Below are positions 8,949-17,045 of a stretch of 47,118 nucleotides of DNA, in pieces (within the stretch, counting starts at the first letter, position 1; every line of letters begins with the position of its first letter). The stretch lies in the NCBI RefSeq assembly GCF_900547735.1, contig NZ_URHZ01000041.1, forward strand, positions 1 to 47,118. Direction: 5' to 3'. The position numbers were made by a program, and so were the translations under genes. The DNA is from an uncultured Clostridium sp. GTDB lineage: Bacteria; Bacillota; Clostridia; Lachnospirales; Lachnospiraceae. The notes beneath the pieces were generated by a model that had not been told where the DNA came from, searched no databases, and saw nothing but the letters and a program-made list of their open reading frames with translations.

Positions 8949-9002
8949 GCAGTTTTCTTGTTTTATACTCACATGGAATATTCTTTTTCTATGCGTTCTG
9001 TC

Positions 9003-10073
9003 TTATTCCTCTTTCAGCCAGTCCTGGTACTGTACGACGAGTTCATGAAGCTGAAGATTCAGTTTATTGCTCTCTTCCGGTCCGCGGAACGCCGATACGG
9101 CAAGCTCGCCGCTGGACTCTAAGAACTTCTGGTATTCCGGATTCTCGAACGCCTCTTTATAGGTATCTATAAGCGTCTGGTAACGATCCGGGTAGTTCTC
9201 TTTTACCCCCTTCTGGACTGCAAACAGACGGCAGGAACCAAGGGAGCCGGGGATCTTCAGATCCGGATACACTTCGTCAAAGCTTGGGGTGTCGGGCCAG
9301 ATGGCGTTTCTGTCGGAACCGCAGACGGCAAGCACTTTTGCCTGATCGCCCAGTCCCATATCGCCGTTGGCGGAACCCGTAATGAAGTCCACATGGCCGC
9401 CCATTAAAGCCGTACGGAAATCATTGCCGCTGTCGTAATAAATTGTCTTGTAATCCAGGTTGAATGCCTCGGTCAGGATGCCGAGCAGAATGGAACCGGC
9501 TCCGCCCGCCGTAAGACCCACTTTAATTTTCCCCGGGTTGTCCTGAATCGCCTTGACCAGATCTTCGATCGTATTATAAGGTGAGGTGTCGAGCACCGTA
9601 ATCGTGGTCGGATCGATCTGCTGCATATTAATCAGGTCAAAATCAGAGATATCGTAGGTAGCCCCCTGTAAAACCTGATTGCCGCTCAGGTATGTCTGGG
9701 TTCCGCAGTAGATATTCGTGCCGTCCGCCGGAAGCGTCTGGTAGTATACCGAGCCGACCATGGTGGACGCGCCCTCCCGGTTCTCAACGACAAAGGTGCA
9801 TCCCGCCGTCTCCTCCCAGTAGGGAAGAATTCCCCTGACCATCAAATCGGCGCTTCCTCCCGCCTTAAACGGAACAACTATCGTCAGTGTCTCTCCCTGG
9901 GGCCAGGTGCTCTCCCCCTCCTCTGCCTTGCTGTTTTCCTCCGCCGGAGCTGCCGCTTCCTTCTCTTCGGCCTTTGAACCGGTATCCGTTCCCTTTGCCC
10001 CGCCCGAACTGCAGCCCGTAGCCGTAACTGCCATCATTGCCGCCATTGTCAGTGCCATCACTCTTTTTTTCAT
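9003..10073 (-). CDS. tctC: Tripartite tricarboxylate transporter, substrate-binding lipoprotein
   Basis: The 356-residue protein is a Bug/TctC-type solute-binding protein. It starts with a lipoprotein signal peptide ending at Cys21 (VTATGC), followed by a Lys/Glu/Ala-rich linker to about residue 60. The mature fold carries TLTIVVPFKAGGSADLMVRG and later KVGLTAGGAGSILLG, typical ligand-binding loops of the family. It is anchored outside the membrane and delivers substrate to TctAB. It is first in its operon and divergent from citD across a 223-bp control region holding both promoters. Confidence 0.92.
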   Translation of the reverse strand: MKKRVMALTMAAMMAVTATGCSSGGAKGTDTGSKAEEKEAAAPAEENSKAEEGESTWPQGETLTIVVPFKAGGSADLMVRGILPYWEETAGCTFVVENREGASTMVGSVYYQTLPADGTNIYCGTQTYLSGNQVLQGATYDISDFDLINMQQIDPTTITVLDTSPYNTIEDLVKAIQDNPGKIKVGLTAGGAGSILLGILTEAFNLDYKTIYYDSGNDFRTALMGGHVDFITGSANGDMGLGDQAKVLAVCGSDRNAIWPDTPSFDEVYPDLKIPGSLGSCRLFAVQKGVKENYPDRYQTLIDTYKEAFENPEYQKFLESSGELAVSAFRGPEESNKLNLQLHELVVQYQDWLKEE

Positions 10074-10148
10074 AGGTACTCCTCCTGTTTTTTGATTCTT
10101 TTTTTATCGGACGTCTTCCCCACTTCTTCCGTCCTTTTCGATGGTTTT

Positions 10149-10178
10149 ATTTTATCAGATAATTCTGAATTTGAACAA
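10149..10178 (-). promoter_or_regulatory. tctC promoter with operator-like palindrome in the spacer
   Basis: Read on the minus strand, the -35 TTGTTC (10178-10173) and -10 TAAAAT (10154-10149) are 18 bp apart. The inverted repeat TCAGA-TAAT-TCTGA fills 10155-10168, inside the spacer, where a bound repressor or a MerR-like twist activator would act. Confidence 0.6.
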
Positions 10179-10213
10179 TACGGATTCCCACACCCACCCT
10201 ATCAGTTTTTCTA

Positions 10214-10230
10214 ATATCTGATATCTGATC
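10214..10230. promoter_or_regulatory. Direct repeat of ATCTGAT upstream of citD
   Basis: ATATCTGATATCTGAT contains two copies of the half-site found in the tctC palindrome (TCTGA). It lies just upstream of the citD -35, suggesting one regulator acts on both divergent promoters. Confidence 0.4.
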
Positions 10231-10236
10231 TTACTA

Positions 10237-10266
10237 TTGGCGTTTTGAAATACTTTTCAGTATAAT
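10237..10266 (+). promoter_or_regulatory. citD-citE promoter
   Basis: The -35 TTGGCG (10237-10242) and consensus -10 TATAAT (10261-10266) are 18 bp apart, 30 nt before the citD start. GAGGAGG is the ribosome binding site. Confidence 0.65.
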
Positions 10267-10296
10267 CGCAAGTAAATACAGTATGAGGAGGTTGTT

Positions 10297-10596
10297 ATGG
10301 AAATTTTAAATACTGCCATAGCCGGTACCCTGGAATCCAGCGATGTCCAGGTGATGGTGGAACCGGCGGCCGGGGGGATTGAACTTGAGCTTGAAAGCAG
10401 CGTTATCAACCAGTACGGAAAGCAAATCCGGGCGGTTATCATGGAAACACTGGAACGGCTGGAAGTAAAAAATGCAAAGCTGCGCGTGATTGACAAAGGC
10501 GCGCTGGACTGTACGTTAAAGGCCCGGGTGGAATGCGCGGTTTTCCGCTCCAACCATATTACGGAGCAGCTGCCGTGGGGAGGTGCGATTCGATGA
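10297..10596 (+). CDS. citD: Citrate lyase gamma subunit (acyl-carrier protein)
   Basis: This 99-residue protein is CitD, the carrier subunit that bears the phosphoribosyl-dephospho-CoA prosthetic group. The attachment serine is visible as Ser14 in AGTLESSDVQV, the standard position. Length and the C-terminal ARVECAVFRS element fit the family. GAGGAGG lies upstream of the ATG. The gene overlaps citE by ATGA (10593-10596), giving translational coupling. The usual partners citC (acetylation) and citX/citG (cofactor synthesis) are not in the window, so they must be encoded elsewhere for the lyase to work. Confidence 0.92.
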   Translation: MEILNTAIAGTLESSDVQVMVEPAAGGIELELESSVINQYGKQIRAVIMETLERLEVKNAKLRVIDKGALDCTLKARVECAVFRSNHITEQLPWGGAIR

Positions 10597-11489
10597 ATGA
10601 GAATAAGAACAGACTCAGAAGAACCATGATGTTCCTGAACTGCCAGAAACCGGGCCTGATCCGGGATCCTTATATCTACGGCGCGGACTCCATTATTCTC
10701 GACCTGGAGGATGCGGTTGCTGCGAACCAGAAAGATTCGGCCAGATACTCTCTCTATCACGCCTTAAAGGAAATCAATTACCGCGGAGTGGAGCGCGTCG
10801 TGCGCATCAACGGGCTGGACACGCCTTACTGGAAGGAAGATATCCGTGTCTGCGTTGCCGGCGGCGCCGACGCCATCCGGATCGCCAAGACGGAAACGGC
10901 GGAGGACGTAAAGGCCGTGGAGGCCGCTGTCCTCTCCGCCGAGCAGGAATTTCACAGGCCTGAGGGCAGCACGCTTCTCATGGCCGCTCTGGAATCCGCA
11001 AAAGGCGTGTTAAATGCGCTCGAAATCTGCGGCTCCTCCGAGCGGCTGTTCGGCATCGCCCTCAGCGGAGGCGACTTCACGAAGGATATCCAGACCACCA
11101 TCACGGGAACCGGAGTGGAGCTGGCCGGGGCCAGACAGCACATGATCCTGGCTGCCAGGGCCGCCAAAATCCAGTGCTTTGATACGGTCTACACGAACCT
11201 GGATGATATGGAGGGATTCCGGAAAGATGTGGAAATGATCCACATGATGGGCTTTGACGGCAAATCTATCATCAACCCGAAGCAGATCGCGGTGGTGCAT
11301 GAAATCTTCACTCCCTCGGAAAAAGAGATTATCTATGCGGAAAAGCTGATACGCGCGATTGACGAACAGAAAGAACAGGGCATCGGTGTCTTTACCGTGG
11401 ATGGGAAAATGGTGGATATCGCCTTTTACGACGGAGCCGTGCGGACGCTGAGTCTGGCCCGCGCCGCAGGGCTGTCTGTGAATCTCTGA
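10593..11489 (+). CDS. citE: Citrate lyase beta subunit (citryl-ACP lyase)
   Basis: The 298-residue product is CitE, which splits citryl-ACP into oxaloacetate and acetyl-ACP. It shows the HpcH/CitE signatures SIILDLEDAV (metal and substrate binding), RVVRINGLDTPYW, the catalytic-region ALESAKGVLNA and GIALSGGDFTKDI, and DGKSIINPKQI. I chose the ATG at 10593, inside the citD stop, rather than the longer frame from 10533, because the longer form would overlap citD by 60 nt and the CitE family begins near RRTMMFLN. A terminator follows at 11560-11595. Confidence 0.92.
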   Translation: MNENKNRLRRTMMFLNCQKPGLIRDPYIYGADSIILDLEDAVAANQKDSARYSLYHALKEINYRGVERVVRINGLDTPYWKEDIRVCVAGGADAIRIAKTETAEDVKAVEAAVLSAEQEFHRPEGSTLLMAALESAKGVLNALEICGSSERLFGIALSGGDFTKDIQTTITGTGVELAGARQHMILAARAAKIQCFDTVYTNLDDMEGFRKDVEMIHMMGFDGKSIINPKQIAVVHEIFTPSEKEIIYAEKLIRAIDEQKEQGIGVFTVDGKMVDIAFYDGAVRTLSLARAAGLSVNL

Positions 11490-11559
11490 TTAGAGGATGT
11501 GATTAGAGAATATACAACGAAAAGCACGCTTCGCGAACTTTTCATTGCCAATCAATGCA

Positions 11560-11595
11560 AAGAAACTGCCCGGCAAAAGCCCCGGGCAGTTTCTT
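11560..11595. terminator. Bidirectional terminator between citE and the YfcC gene
   Basis: AAGAAACTGCCCGG (11560-11573) pairs perfectly with CCGGGCAGTTTCTT (11582-11595) around a short loop. It has weak T-rich flanks and lies between convergent genes. Confidence 0.8.
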
Positions 11596-11646
11596 ATCTA
11601 CGATACTATGTTTTGTTATTGATTTGGATACCGGGCGGTTGTTATA

Positions 11647-13047
11647 TTACCAGACTACGATAGAAACAGCCATCAGGATACTCTGTGTAATAACAAGTGC
11701 AATGAAAAGCGGTACAAACCATTTCCACCACTTATCAATCTTGACGCCTGCGATACCACAGATAATCGGTGTCATGGCGGTAGGCCACATGATGTTGGAA
11801 AGGCCGTCGCCAAACTGGAATGCCAGAACGGCCGACTGTCTGGAAATACCAATTAAATCTGCCAGAGGCGCCATGATCGGCATGCTTGTTACCGCCTGAC
11901 CGGAACCGGACGGGATGAAGAAGTTGAGTCCCGTCTGCACCAGGAACATTGCAATTGCAGAAATCGCTCCCGGAAGATTGGAAAGCGGAATAGACAGATA
12001 ATAAACAATCGTATCAATGATATGGCCTGCTTGGAGCACTACCAGAATACCGCGGGCAATACCAATCATCATACAGGCAACCGCAATCTCGGAAAAGCTC
12101 TTGGCCACTTTTTCCGCAATCACATTAGGTCCCCAGCCCATAATAAATCCGCTGACAAGACCCATTAACAGGAAAACAGCGCTCAGTTCGGCAAAATACC
12201 AGCCTTTTGTCTTTGTTCCCCAGACAATTACGATAATACCTACAACAAGTGTTGCAAGAACAAGTTTTTCCCTTATGCCAAAACGCTCATTTTCTATATT
12301 ATCCGAATCCATGGTAAGGGTGTCGAAGTTATCCCCATAAACAAGGCTCTTTGACGGATCCGCCTGGATTTTCAGGGCATAACGTACGACGTATACGGAA
12401 GCGACGGCAATCAGGACAAGATGACAGACAATTCTGAAACCTGCGCCGGACATCTGAGGGATGTCGGCAATACTCTGGGCCATTCCGACCGTAAACGGGT
12501 TCATAACGGCGCCGCTGTAACCGAGCCCCGTACCAAGGGCAACGATGGCCAGACCTACGATTGCGTCATATCCCATGGCAATCGAAATTCCTACGAAAAT
12601 CGGGATAAACGGGAACATCTCCTCAAATACACCGATGGTGGAGCTGGCGCATCCAATCAGGGTGATAAATACCGGGATGATGACGGCTCTTGCGGAGCCT
12701 TTTAACACTCTCAGCATGCTGGCAACGAGACCGTTAAATGCGCCGCTGGCGATAATCAGTCCGATGGAAGCATAAGAAATAAATACGAAGAATGTTACTC
12801 CCGCTGCATCCACAGTACCGTTGTAGAGTGACTGAACAAGGGTGAAAAAGCCTACCGGAGTGGACTCAATGATGTGATATGTACCGGGAACTACCATCTC
12901 CCTTCCGGCATCATTCAAAGCACGTTCGAATTCACCTGCGGGAAGAATCCACGATGCAATCGCACAAATAATAATAATTGAAACAAGAAGTACATAAATA
13001 TGAGGCATTTTAAACTTTTTCTTTTTGGTTGCGGACTCACTACTCAT
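11647..13047 (-). CDS. YfcC-family (DcuC-like) carboxylate or peptide carrier
   Basis: The 466-residue membrane protein has about 12-13 segments and belongs to the ion transporter superfamily. Its start (HIYVLLVSIIIICAIASWIL followed by PAGEFER) and the later LNFFIPSGSGQAVTSMPIMA and QFGDGLSNIMWPT motifs are typical of YfcC/AbgT/DcuC relatives. Substrate is not readable from sequence; relatives move C4-dicarboxylates, arginine-linked amino acids or aminobenzoyl-glutamate. It is 34 nt downstream of an M20 amidohydrolase in the same operon, which suggests uptake of an N-acyl amino acid or dipeptide that the partner hydrolyses. Confidence 0.85.
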   Translation of the reverse strand: MSSESATKKKKFKMPHIYVLLVSIIIICAIASWILPAGEFERALNDAGREMVVPGTYHIIESTPVGFFTLVQSLYNGTVDAAGVTFFVFISYASIGLIIASGAFNGLVASMLRVLKGSARAVIIPVFITLIGCASSTIGVFEEMFPFIPIFVGISIAMGYDAIVGLAIVALGTGLGYSGAVMNPFTVGMAQSIADIPQMSGAGFRIVCHLVLIAVASVYVVRYALKIQADPSKSLVYGDNFDTLTMDSDNIENERFGIREKLVLATLVVGIIVIVWGTKTKGWYFAELSAVFLLMGLVSGFIMGWGPNVIAEKVAKSFSEIAVACMMIGIARGILVVLQAGHIIDTIVYYLSIPLSNLPGAISAIAMFLVQTGLNFFIPSGSGQAVTSMPIMAPLADLIGISRQSAVLAFQFGDGLSNIMWPTAMTPIICGIAGVKIDKWWKWFVPLFIALVITQSILMAVSIVVW

Positions 13048-13081
13048 ATGTTCTCTCCTCTCATAAGACAGACCCGTTTAC

Positions 13082-14263
13082 TTACTTTCTCTTCTCCACC
13101 TGCTCCTGAAACTCCGCGTAAACCTTATTCCTGAACTCTTCGTCATTAAATATCTTAAGAGCCATCAGGGACAGGATACAGGCCCCGTTTTCCATTGCCT
13201 TTTCCGCCTGCGGCAGGGCCGTTGCATCCCTGAACGCCTCGGTGTGCAATGCATAGTCTTCATCCGTGATTGCAAGCAGCGGCTGGATCGCCGGACAATG
13301 ATAGCTTACATTTCCCACGTCAGAAGAACCGCTGGCCGCCTCTACCCCCGTTGTAGGCATGCCAAAGGACTCAAACCGGTCAATTACTTCCTCCTCCAGT
13401 GTCATGTTGCGGACCATATCCGCAAATTCGAACACCGTTGTGAATTTCACCGTGCAGTCGAGGGCCATCGCCGCACCGTCCGCACATTTCTTTACCATCT
13501 CATCCACCGCTCCCATGGATTTCATCGTAGCCGTCCTGAATTCCATTCTGAGCTTCACATAATCCGGTATGATATTGGGTGCTTTTCCTCCTTCCACTAC
13601 GATACTGTTGACATGGACATCCGGTGTGAAACATTCACGCCTTGCATCGATCAGGTCCATGAATTTCCTGGCCGCCGCCAGGGCGCTCTTTCCTTCCCAG
13701 GGAGCGGCTACCGCATGGGCCGCCTGCCCGTAGAATTCCACAAAGTAGCAGCGCAGGCTGAGAGCATCCATATCCGCCCGGCACTTTCCTCCGGACCAGC
13801 TGTGCATCATCATGGCCAGAGACATGTTGTCAAATATGCCCTGGGCCGACATGCCTATCTTTGCGCCGTTCTCTTCCTCTGCAGGAGTTCCGATTACATG
13901 AACCTTCCCCTTATAGCAGTCCTTCAGATCTTTTAAAGCAAGTCCCGTCAGCACCGAAAGGGAGCCGTGAAGATTGTGGCCGCAGCCATGTCCAATTTCA
14001 GGAAGCGCGTCATACTCCGTCAGAATCGCCACCTCCGGTCCGTCCCCGTTGTCAAACAGGGCATGGAACGCCGTCTCGTATCCTGCGTAAGGGTATGTAA
14101 CCTCGAATCCCGCGTCCTCAAGCACTTTCACCATCCTTCTGCTGGATTCAAACTCCTGATCCGGCAGCTCCGGATGTTCCCTCAGGTAGCAGCTCAGTTC
14201 AGCCGCCTTCTGAAAGTGTCCCTCCACCGCTTTCTTTACTTCCGACAGTTTGTATTCTGCCAT
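13082..14263 (-). CDS. M20 family amidohydrolase (AbgB-like)
   Basis: The 393-residue protein is a metal-dependent M20 amidohydrolase/peptidase. Metal and catalytic motifs are visible: EYDALPEIGHGCGHNLHG near residues 83-100 and GTPAEEENGAK near 123. A dimerisation lid follows with GQAAHAVAAPWEGKSAL. The pattern is closest to the AbgB/p-aminobenzoyl-glutamate hydrolase branch. The ATG at 14263 is chosen because AAAGGATG lies just upstream; an in-frame longer form to 14320 lacks a usable ribosome binding site and adds an Arg-rich stretch foreign to the family. It is first in an operon with the YfcC carrier. Confidence 0.88.
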   Translation of the reverse strand: MAEYKLSEVKKAVEGHFQKAAELSCYLREHPELPDQEFESSRRMVKVLEDAGFEVTYPYAGYETAFHALFDNGDGPEVAILTEYDALPEIGHGCGHNLHGSLSVLTGLALKDLKDCYKGKVHVIGTPAEEENGAKIGMSAQGIFDNMSLAMMMHSWSGGKCRADMDALSLRCYFVEFYGQAAHAVAAPWEGKSALAAARKFMDLIDARRECFTPDVHVNSIVVEGGKAPNIIPDYVKLRMEFRTATMKSMGAVDEMVKKCADGAAMALDCTVKFTTVFEFADMVRNMTLEEEVIDRFESFGMPTTGVEAASGSSDVGNVSYHCPAIQPLLAITDEDYALHTEAFRDATALPQAEKAMENGACILSLMALKIFNDEEFRNKVYAEFQEQVEKRK

Positions 14264-14295
14264 AGCACACATCCTTTCTGAGTTTCCTCTAAACC

Positions 14296-14314
14296 GTCTC
14301 CGCCGTGCGGAGAC
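14296..14314. promoter_or_regulatory. Small hairpin in the M20 gene leader
   Basis: GTCTCCGC-CGT-GCGGAGAC is a perfect 8-bp stem with a 3-nt loop, about 30 nt before the M20 start codon on the minus strand. It may influence mRNA stability or access to the leader. Confidence 0.5.
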
Positions 14315-14374
14315 ACACACCAGGTTCCCAATTAAAGTATAAATCTGCTCTGTCGTTCTCTAATTAAAGCATAC

Positions 14375-14393
14375 TTAAAGAACAGCTCTTTAA
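14375..14393. promoter_or_regulatory. Operator-like palindrome at the M20 transcription start
   Basis: TTAAAGA-ACAGC-TCTTTAA has perfect 7-bp arms and begins just past the -10 of the M20 promoter, where a repressor would block initiation. Nearby duplicated pieces AATTAAAG (14330, 14363) and ATCTGCTCTG (14343, 14415) suggest a local duplication. Confidence 0.5.
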
Positions 14394-14398
14394 AAAGA

Positions 14399-14427
14399 AT
14401 TATATCACACCTGTATCTGCTCTGCAA
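14399..14427 (-). promoter_or_regulatory. Promoter of the M20-YfcC operon
   Basis: On the minus strand, -35 TTGCAG (14427-14422) and -10 TATAAT (14404-14399) have a 17-bp spacer, with TG one base before the -10 (extended -10). The leader is about 130 nt. Confidence 0.65.
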
Positions 14428-14518
14428 TGTTTTTTGTGTATTTTATTTTATTTTGTATTTTTTCAGACATCAATCATATGATGCGGATTTTTGACGTTTC
14501 CTGTTTGTTCTTATCCTG

Positions 14519-14603
14519 CCGCGGCGGAGCTCCTGCGCGGACCGGGCCGCAGTCCGAGCATCCGCCGCGCAATCCGCTCATCCGCCTACTGCTCCTGCGC
14601 CGC
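14519..14603. repeat. GC-rich segment, possible remnant of the palindromic repeat
   Basis: This island of very high GC in an AT-rich intergenic region contains AGCATCCGCCGCGCAATCC, which matches the repeat core AGCATCCGCTGCGCATTCC at 17 of 19 positions. The rest does not align clearly, so this is a tentative relic. No gene is visible here. Confidence 0.35.
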
Positions 14604-14684
14604 CGATAATTTGTAAAAATTACAGGTTCAAAGTACCGCTGATAGTTCAATTGGTGCTGTCTTATACTTTTTTCATACTCTTCC

Positions 14685-14713
14685 TTGATTTTCTCTCCAT
14701 TTCTGGATACAAT
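14685..14713 (+). promoter_or_regulatory. Promoter of the membrane protein gene at 14741
   Basis: -35 TTGATT (14685-14690), 17-bp spacer, -10 TACAAT (14708-14713). The spacer TTCTCTCCATTTCTGGA closely resembles that of the promoter at 17391 (TTCCCTCCCATTTCCGC). Confidence 0.65.
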
Positions 14714-14740
14714 AGGCTGTATCACCTAAAGGAGGAACCT

Positions 14741-16438
14741 ATGAAAATTAAGAAAGTTTCGTCGATGATCACCAGAATCATCATTTCTGCAGTACTTATG
14801 TTTCTATTGTTTTATTCCATGCTGCCGGCCATCAATTTAAAGGATAAGAATTTTATCATTTATCTGATTTCCTGCATCATCATTTTCCTGGTCGTTAACT
14901 TCCTCACCTATGTCAAAGATTTTATTCAGAATCTCAGCAGCGGGCGCGGAATGGAGATGACAAGAGATCCGGTGACGGGCCAGGTCGTCTTCCGCAAGAC
15001 CCCGGGTGAGAATAAAGGCAAGGTAAATATGGGCAAACCGTTGAAGTACGGTTTCATCGCCATTGCGGTCCTGATTGCACTGATGCTTCTGGCCTCCGCG
15101 CTGGGACTCAAGATATTTAATGCCGGACGCTACCGTGACCTGATCACCATCACCGACGGTGACTTCACTTCCGACGTCTCCGAACTTAACATGTCACAGA
15201 TACCTGTCGTTGACAAGGATACCGCATCCAGGCTGGGAAGCAAGAAGCTGGGCGAGATGACGGAGCTTGTCTCCCAGTTTGAAATTCTTGATAACTACAC
15301 CCAGATTAACTACAAGGGCACGCCTTACCGCGTTACGCCGCTGTCCTACGCCGATCCGATCAAATGGCTCTATAATATGAAAACCGGTCTTCCGGCCTAT
15401 ATTGCCGTGGATATGGTAAACCAGGACACCAATCTTGTATGGCTTGAATCGGGCATGAAATACTCAACCAGTGAATATTTCTTCCGCAACATTTACCGCT
15501 ATATCCGTTTTAAATATCCTACAAAGATGTTTGAAACCGTCTCTTTTGAGATCGACGACGAGGGTACTCCTTACTGGGTTGCTCCGACTATCGCCTACCG
15601 GATCGGCTGGTGGGACGGCAAGGATATTGACGGCGCCGTGCTTGTAAACGCAGAGACGGGAGAATCGGCTTACTATGACAAGGCCGATGTTCCTCAGTGG
15701 ATCGACCAGCTTTACGATTCCAACCTGATCATTGAGCAGTTGGACGACAACGGAAGATTCCAGAACGGTTATATCAACTCCATCTTCGGCCAGAGAAATG
15801 TGCGAAGAACCACCTACGGATACAATTACCTGGCAATCGATGACGACGTTTATCTGTATACGGGTATGAGTTCCGTTACCTCCGATGAATCCAATATTGG
15901 TTTCGTGCTGGTTAACTTAAGAACAAAAGACACCCAGTTCTATGCGGTTCCCGGAGCCACCGAGCTGTCTGCGATGGAGTCCGCCAAGGGCCAGGTTCAG
16001 CATTTGAACTACACCGCTACCTTCCCGCTGCTCCTGAACATTTCCGACAGGCCGACCTATTTCATCTCCCTGAAGGATGCCGCAGGACTTGTTAAGATGT
16101 ACGCGTTCGTCGACGTGGAGCAGTACCAGATTGTAGGAACGGGCCAGACGATCGACGAGGCAAAGAGAAATTACCGCAATGCCCTGAACCTGGAAGATGT
16201 GGAACTTCCCGAAATCAAGGAGGGAACAGAGATTTCCGGTACCATCGACGCCATTGAGAGCGCCGTTGTGGGCGGGAATACCTGCTACTACTTCACCCTG
16301 AAGGGAAGCACGCAGGTTTATACGGCGGAGATTACCGTATCGGAGAAACTTCCGTTTATGAAGGCCGATGAGCAGGTGAAATTCAATTATACGGATGAGG
16401 GGAATGTGCGGGATGTTATAGAGTTTATATTTAATTGA
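14741..16438 (+). CDS. Conserved membrane protein with large extracytoplasmic domain, function unknown
   Basis: The 565-residue product has two N-terminal membrane segments (about 10-30 and 37-56), a charged loop, and a third segment near 105-125. About 440 residues of mixed soluble sequence follow, rich in aromatic residues and beta-like repeats. The domain contains YAFVDVEQYQIVGTGQTIDEA, which recalls PepSY-like modules, but I do not recognise the family. The ATG at 14741 is chosen because AAAGGAGGAAC lies directly upstream; the frame is open to 14651 without a second good site. It has its own promoter and no operon partner. The stop codon abuts repeat copy B, whose first bases overlap the stop. 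Confidence 0.75.
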   Translation: MKIKKVSSMITRIIISAVLMFLLFYSMLPAINLKDKNFIIYLISCIIIFLVVNFLTYVKDFIQNLSSGRGMEMTRDPVTGQVVFRKTPGENKGKVNMGKPLKYGFIAIAVLIALMLLASALGLKIFNAGRYRDLITITDGDFTSDVSELNMSQIPVVDKDTASRLGSKKLGEMTELVSQFEILDNYTQINYKGTPYRVTPLSYADPIKWLYNMKTGLPAYIAVDMVNQDTNLVWLESGMKYSTSEYFFRNIYRYIRFKYPTKMFETVSFEIDDEGTPYWVAPTIAYRIGWWDGKDIDGAVLVNAETGESAYYDKADVPQWIDQLYDSNLIIEQLDDNGRFQNGYINSIFGQRNVRRTTYGYNYLAIDDDVYLYTGMSSVTSDESNIGFVLVNLRTKDTQFYAVPGATELSAMESAKGQVQHLNYTATFPLLLNISDRPTYFISLKDAAGLVKMYAFVDVEQYQIVGTGQTIDEAKRNYRNALNLEDVELPEIKEGTEISGTIDAIESAVVGGNTCYYFTLKGSTQVYTAEITVSEKLPFMKADEQVKFNYTDEGNVRDVIEFIFN

Positions 16439-16748
16439 TGAGGGGACGCCGGAGGGATGGTGGCAGGCGGGATGGTGAGGTGGATCGAGGGGGCTTCAGT
16501 CCCGGGGAAGGTTGTCGTGCAGGGGAATCCGGACGAAAAAATTCCTGCGGGGACCCGCTTTCGCTTGTGGAATGCGCAGCGGTACTAAGGCGTCACAATA
16601 CGACGCCCAAGTGCCGGCGGATTCCAATGTCCCCTTCGGAAAGTTTTCGTCCTCCTTCCCCCTTTTGGGAAGATTATCGACGGGACTGAAGCCCCCACGC
16701 CATAGTAAATCGCCCGCCCGCCACCATCCCCCGGCTGACTGTCCCCTC
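16436..16748 (-). repeat. Palindromic repeat family, copy B (full length, inverted)
   Basis: Both arms are present. The conserved arm is on the left here (ATTCCTGCGGGGACC, TGGAATGCGCAGCGG) and the diverged arm on the right (GGATTCCAATGTCCCCTTCG, GACGGGACTGAAGC). GGCGTC-N7-GACGCC forms the centre. The orientation is opposite to copies A, C, D and E. It begins at the stop codon of the upstream gene, so it may act as its 3' hairpin. Confidence 0.85.
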
Positions 16749-16827
16749 CAGCAAGTGCGGGGCAGGTATTGCCGCTGTCACTACTCGTTTCCTGTCAACA
16801 TTCACTCTTATTAAGTTTATAACTTAA

Positions 16828-16896
16828 AAAAGGCGCTTTTTCTGATATCAGAACATGATTTTTGTTCCACATCGGAAAAAGCGCCTTTTCTTTTTT
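16828..16896 (+). terminator. Rho-independent terminator, T-rich
   Basis: AAAAGGCGCTTTTTC (16828-16842) pairs perfectly with GAAAAAGCGCCTTTT (16875-16889), followed by CTTTTTT. It lies beyond repeat copy B and probably ends the transcript from 14741. The loop contains the palindrome CTGATATCAG. Confidence 0.8.
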
Positions 16897-17045
16897 AAGA
16901 TTATTTTTGCCCCTTTATAGTCTTGAAACCGGTTATAAAAAAATAGAAATTTCAACTGTAATTTGCTAACTTTCCTTCACTGACTGCGATATCCAGAAAC
17001 CTTAAAATCATCGGATGCATATAGTGGGCGCGACCATATCTCCCC

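Noticed and set aside
14651..14740. N-terminal extension of the membrane protein gene to 14651
   Set aside because: The stretch contains the gene's own -35/-10 promoter, and AAAGGAGG lies directly before the ATG at 14741.
16435..16689. 84-residue reading frame inside repeat copy B, similar in sequence to frames in copy D
   Set aside because: The frames in copies B and D share an RRIP.SPSESF stretch, but the similarity follows from the repeated DNA. Copy C is out of frame at the same place, there is no ribosome binding site, and composition is Arg/Pro-rich without a domain.
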